Positions 14,950 to 15,142 of a DNA stretch of 15,142 bases are shown here, one piece after another; the stretch's first letter is position 1, and each line of letters starts with the position of its first letter. The position numbers and the translations under genes are program-made. The DNA comes from Entrophospora sp. SA101. Its lineage: Eukaryota; Glomeromycota; Glomeromycetes; Entrophosporales; Entrophosporaceae. The stretch is from positions 8,655 through 23,796 of the forward strand of contig CAUDNR010000957.1 of assembly GCA_958430865.1 (NCBI GenBank), read 5' to 3'. A model generated the notes under the pieces. The model was not told the origin of the DNA and searched no databases. It saw only the letters and a list, made by a program, of their open reading frames with translations.

Positions 14950-15067
14950 TTTTATTATTAATCTTGATACTTGGAAGCTAGCAACGTGAAATTTCGAATA
15001 TATATTTATCAAAATCTAGATGCATAATGTTATAAATTTCGTGTGATGTTATTATGTAGGTTTTTTA
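14950..15067 (-). repeat. Right terminal inverted repeat, lacking the outer tip
   Basis: It mirrors 13508-13625: cttgatacttggaagctagc, aaatttcgaatatatattta, and atgttattatgtaggtttttt. It stops about 48 bp short of a full end. Without the tip, this copy should be a poor substrate for its own transposase. Confidence 0.75.
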
Positions 15068-15142
15068 AACAGGAGAGAACGTCCTATATAAGGAATGGAT
15101 TTTCACAATTGATTTCAATTTTTTTTATACAGTTTAAAATAC
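15068..15142. other. Flank of the transposon, nothing identified
   Basis: Unique AT-rich sequence with a TATA-like cctatataagg at about 15090-15100. It might be a promoter for something beyond the window. No reading frame is seen. Confidence 0.3.

Larger units (their letters stand above)
13463..15067 (-). mobile_element. Tc1/mariner-type DNA transposon, right end truncated
   Basis: The left end begins cactccctggacaaaag directly after a TA at 13461-13462, the usual target. From about 13508 to 13625 the left end is matched in inverted orientation by about 14950-15067; both arms share stretches such as catcacacgaaatttata and ttcgaaatttcacg, with scattered differences. The outermost 45-50 bp of the left end have no partner on the right: after ggtttttt at 15059-15066 the sequence turns to aaacaggagagaacg. 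So the right tip is lost or replaced. The element carries one intact transposase gene on the minus strand. Confidence 0.85.

Noticed and set aside
1..15142. tRNA or rRNA genes
   Set aside because: I looked for tRNA-like box and anticodon patterns and rRNA-like GC-richer blocks and saw none; a dedicated scan would be needed to exclude them fully.

Overview
The window looks like nuclear DNA of a filamentous fungus with a very AT-rich, transposon-laden genome. An arbuscular mycorrhizal fungus (Glomeromycotina, Rhizophagus-like) is my best guess. The reasons are short GT-AG introns of about 70-105 bp, a fungal SAT4/HAL4-type kinase with introns, a Tc1-like transposon, long AT-rich gaps with minisatellites, and a large intronless viral-type primase-helicase gene. 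The genus is inferred from gene style, not from a marker gene.

Layout. At 1-398 is the 3' end of an unidentified gene whose frame breaks at an A9 tract. At 439-2821 are three intronless genes: a putative helix-turn-helix protein (minus), a coiled-coil protein with a C-terminal membrane anchor (plus, divergent across a repeat-filled promoter region), and a small HIRAN-domain protein with split CxxC pairs. A 43-bp motif precedes the HIRAN gene and recurs just after its stop. At 3564-4696 is an ordinary three-exon gene for a lysine/glutamate-rich repeat protein with a possible mitochondrial presequence. At 4697-6767 there is about 2 kb with only a short coding remnant.

The centrepiece is 6768-11081. 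A minus-strand Cys/His-rich miniprotein gene is divergent from an uninterrupted 1286-residue reading frame. That protein joins an archaeo-eukaryotic primase (DxD, SxH, a later Asp/Arg motif and a zinc knuckle) to an SF2 helicase of the herpesvirus origin-binding (UL9-like) type. A very small CxxC reading frame overlaps its stop and is followed at once by a hairpin.

From 11081 to 12368 the DNA is almost all repeats: 38-bp units, 58-bp units carrying two palindromes, an 18-bp perfect palindrome, a 34/35-bp array with a 69-bp super-period, and a 33-nt foldback. The foldback contains the stop codon of a minus-strand kinase gene (12357-13178). That kinase has lost its N-lobe within the window and has DFG changed to NFG. 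Upstream of it lie a 19-bp tandem array, an AT/T tract, and a Tc1-like element (13463-about 15067) with an intact 344-residue transposase and one truncated inverted repeat.

Interpretation. The primase-helicase, zinc miniprotein, HIRAN protein and intronless neighbours resemble the replication module of a virus- or plasmid-derived element. However, no capsid protein, packaging ATPase, DNA polymerase or integrase is seen, and a spliced host-type gene lies between the two intronless blocks. A single continuous element is therefore not shown. The repeat block next to the helicase could be its origin or simply host satellite DNA.
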